Positions 6,135 through 6,894 of a stretch of 6,894 nucleotides of DNA are shown one piece after another. Position 1 is the stretch's first letter. Every line of letters begins with the position of its first letter. Made by a program: the position numbers and the translations under genes. This stretch comes from Oscillospiraceae bacterium (GTDB lineage Bacteria; Bacillota; Clostridia; Oscillospirales; Oscillospiraceae): NCBI GenBank assembly GCA_016302405.1, contig JAEDNR010000093.1, positions 1 to 6,894 of the forward strand. Direction: 5' to 3'. Below the pieces are notes generated by a model. It did not search any database and was not told the origin of the DNA. It saw only the letters and a list, made by a program, of their open reading frames with translations.

Positions 6135-6155
6135 TTAATCCGATATGCATATAAA
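6128..6155 (+). promoter_or_regulatory. Possible promoter of the downstream carboxylase/decarboxylase gene
   Basis: TTGTCG (6128-6133, 4 of 6 to -35) is followed after 16 bases by TATAAA (6150-6155, 5 of 6 to -10), about 80 bases ahead of the next start codon. The -35-like hexamer is part of the repeat end AAATTCCAATTTGTCGG, so the repeat may contribute to this promoter. No better pair was seen in 6135-6236. Confidence 0.35.
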
Positions 6156-6236
6156 AATTCGTCATTGCCTTGCACGATTGTATTCCCAAAACAACGCAAA
6201 TTCCGACTATCTTTATAAAACGGAGGTCTTAATATA

Positions 6237-6894
6237 ATGGCTCAAAAAGTCCGATTCACTGAAACCGTCCTTCGTGATGCCAACCAGTCCCTGATGGCGA
6301 CCCGGCTTCCCTACGCTGATTACGAGCAGATCCTCTCCACCATGGACAAGGCCGGCTACTACTCCGTGGAGTGCTGGGGCGGCGCTACCTTTGACAGCTG
6401 CCTGCGCTACCTGAACGAGGATCCCTGGGAGCGGCTGCGGCATATCCGCGAGCATATGCCCAATACCAAGCTGCAGATGCTGCTGCGGGGCCAGAACCTG
6501 CTGGGCTACAAGCACTACCACGACGATGTTGTTGAGAAGTTCGTGGAGCTGTCCATCAAGAACGGCATCGACGTTCTGCGGATCTTCGACGCGCTGAACG
6601 ATTTCCGGAACATCCGCACCGCCCTGGAGGCCACCAAGAAGTACGCAACTCCCAACACCGTGGCTTCCGGCTGCATTTCCTACACCCAGTCCCCCGTGCA
6701 CACTCCCGCCAAGTACGCCGAGATGTGCAAGGAGCTGCAGAGCATGGGCTTTGACACCATCTGCCTGAAGGATATGGCCGGCACCATGAGCCCCGCCGAG
6801 GCGGAGGCCCTGTTCAAGGGCATTAAGGACGCGGGCGTCACCCTGCCCCTGATCCTGCACACCCACTGCACCACCGGCATGGCTTACATGACCG
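6237..6894 (+). CDS. Oxaloacetate decarboxylase alpha subunit / pyruvate carboxylase subunit B (3' truncated by window)
   Basis: The first 219 codons are present and the frame is open to the window edge. This is the carboxyltransferase (HMGL-like TIM barrel) domain that moves CO2 between oxaloacetate or pyruvate and a biotinyl group. Visible signatures are TVLRDANQSL (10-19, with metal ligand D14), LLRGQNLLGYKHY (82-94), LRIFDALND (114-122), CLKDMAG (176-182, with K178 as the lysine that is carbamylated in homologues) and LHTHCTTG (207-214, with metal ligands H208 and H210). Full-length members continue with the rest of the barrel and often a biotinyl domain, not seen here. Whether it is a decarboxylase (oadA) or a carboxylase subunit (pycB) depends on partner genes outside the window, so no symbol is given. 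GGAGGT lies 9 bases before the ATG. Placement after pckA fits the oxaloacetate node. Confidence 0.93.
   Translation, partial: MAQKVRFTETVLRDANQSLMATRLPYADYEQILSTMDKAGYYSVECWGGATFDSCLRYLNEDPWERLRHIREHMPNTKLQMLLRGQNLLGYKHYHDDVVEKFVELSIKNGIDVLRIFDALNDFRNIRTALEATKKYATPNTVASGCISYTQSPVHTPAKYAEMCKELQSMGFDTICLKDMAGTMSPAEAEALFKGIKDAGVTLPLILHTHCTTGMAYMT

Noticed and set aside
6213..6866. Minus-strand open frame (217 codons) opposite the carboxytransferase gene
   Set aside because: It is antisense to a gene with clear HMGL-like carboxyltransferase motifs, with Gly/Val/Leu/Gln-rich shadow composition.

Overview
The window looks like a chromosomal segment from a gut-type anaerobic Clostridium relative, most likely the Oscillospiraceae/Ruminococcaceae. 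That placement is inferred from GC-rich genes with G/C-ending codons and strong AGGAGG-type ribosome binding sites, AT-rich repeat-laden intergenic DNA, and the protein families present. No rRNA or other taxonomic marker is in the window.

Left half (about 191-3665, all minus strand): a compact four-gene operon read right to left. It encodes an AraC-type response regulator with a degenerate receiver domain, a YesL/DUF624 membrane protein, a cytoplasmic GH13 alpha-glucan hydrolase of the neopullulanase/cyclomaltodextrinase type, and a 56-residue cysteine-rich protein of unknown function. The first two genes overlap, the third follows after 31 bases, and the fourth starts 2 bases after the third stops. 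No sensor kinase or sugar transporter lies in the window.

Right half (4249-6894, plus strand): pckA (ATP-dependent phosphoenolpyruvate carboxykinase, complete), then the first 219 codons of an oxaloacetate decarboxylase alpha subunit / pyruvate carboxylase subunit B, cut by the window edge. Together they handle the PEP-oxaloacetate-pyruvate node. The glucan operon and pckA are divergent.

Intergenic DNA: the three gaps (1-190, 3666-4248, 5857-6236) share a 12-base motif AAATTCCAATTT, six copies in all (five exact, one with a single mismatch) and none inside a gene. In two gaps the motif pairs up as inverted ends of MITE-like, strongly palindromic elements: about 236 bp at 3736-3971 and about 200 bp at 5935-6134, the latter built of inverted arrays of a 7-base tandem repeat. 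The pckA leader also has a good extended -10 promoter, a cluster of TTCCGG sites and a leader hairpin. The coding genes belong to known families. The less ordinary signals are the repeat architecture, the degenerate receiver and the small cysteine-rich protein. I see no convincing new defence or mobile system.
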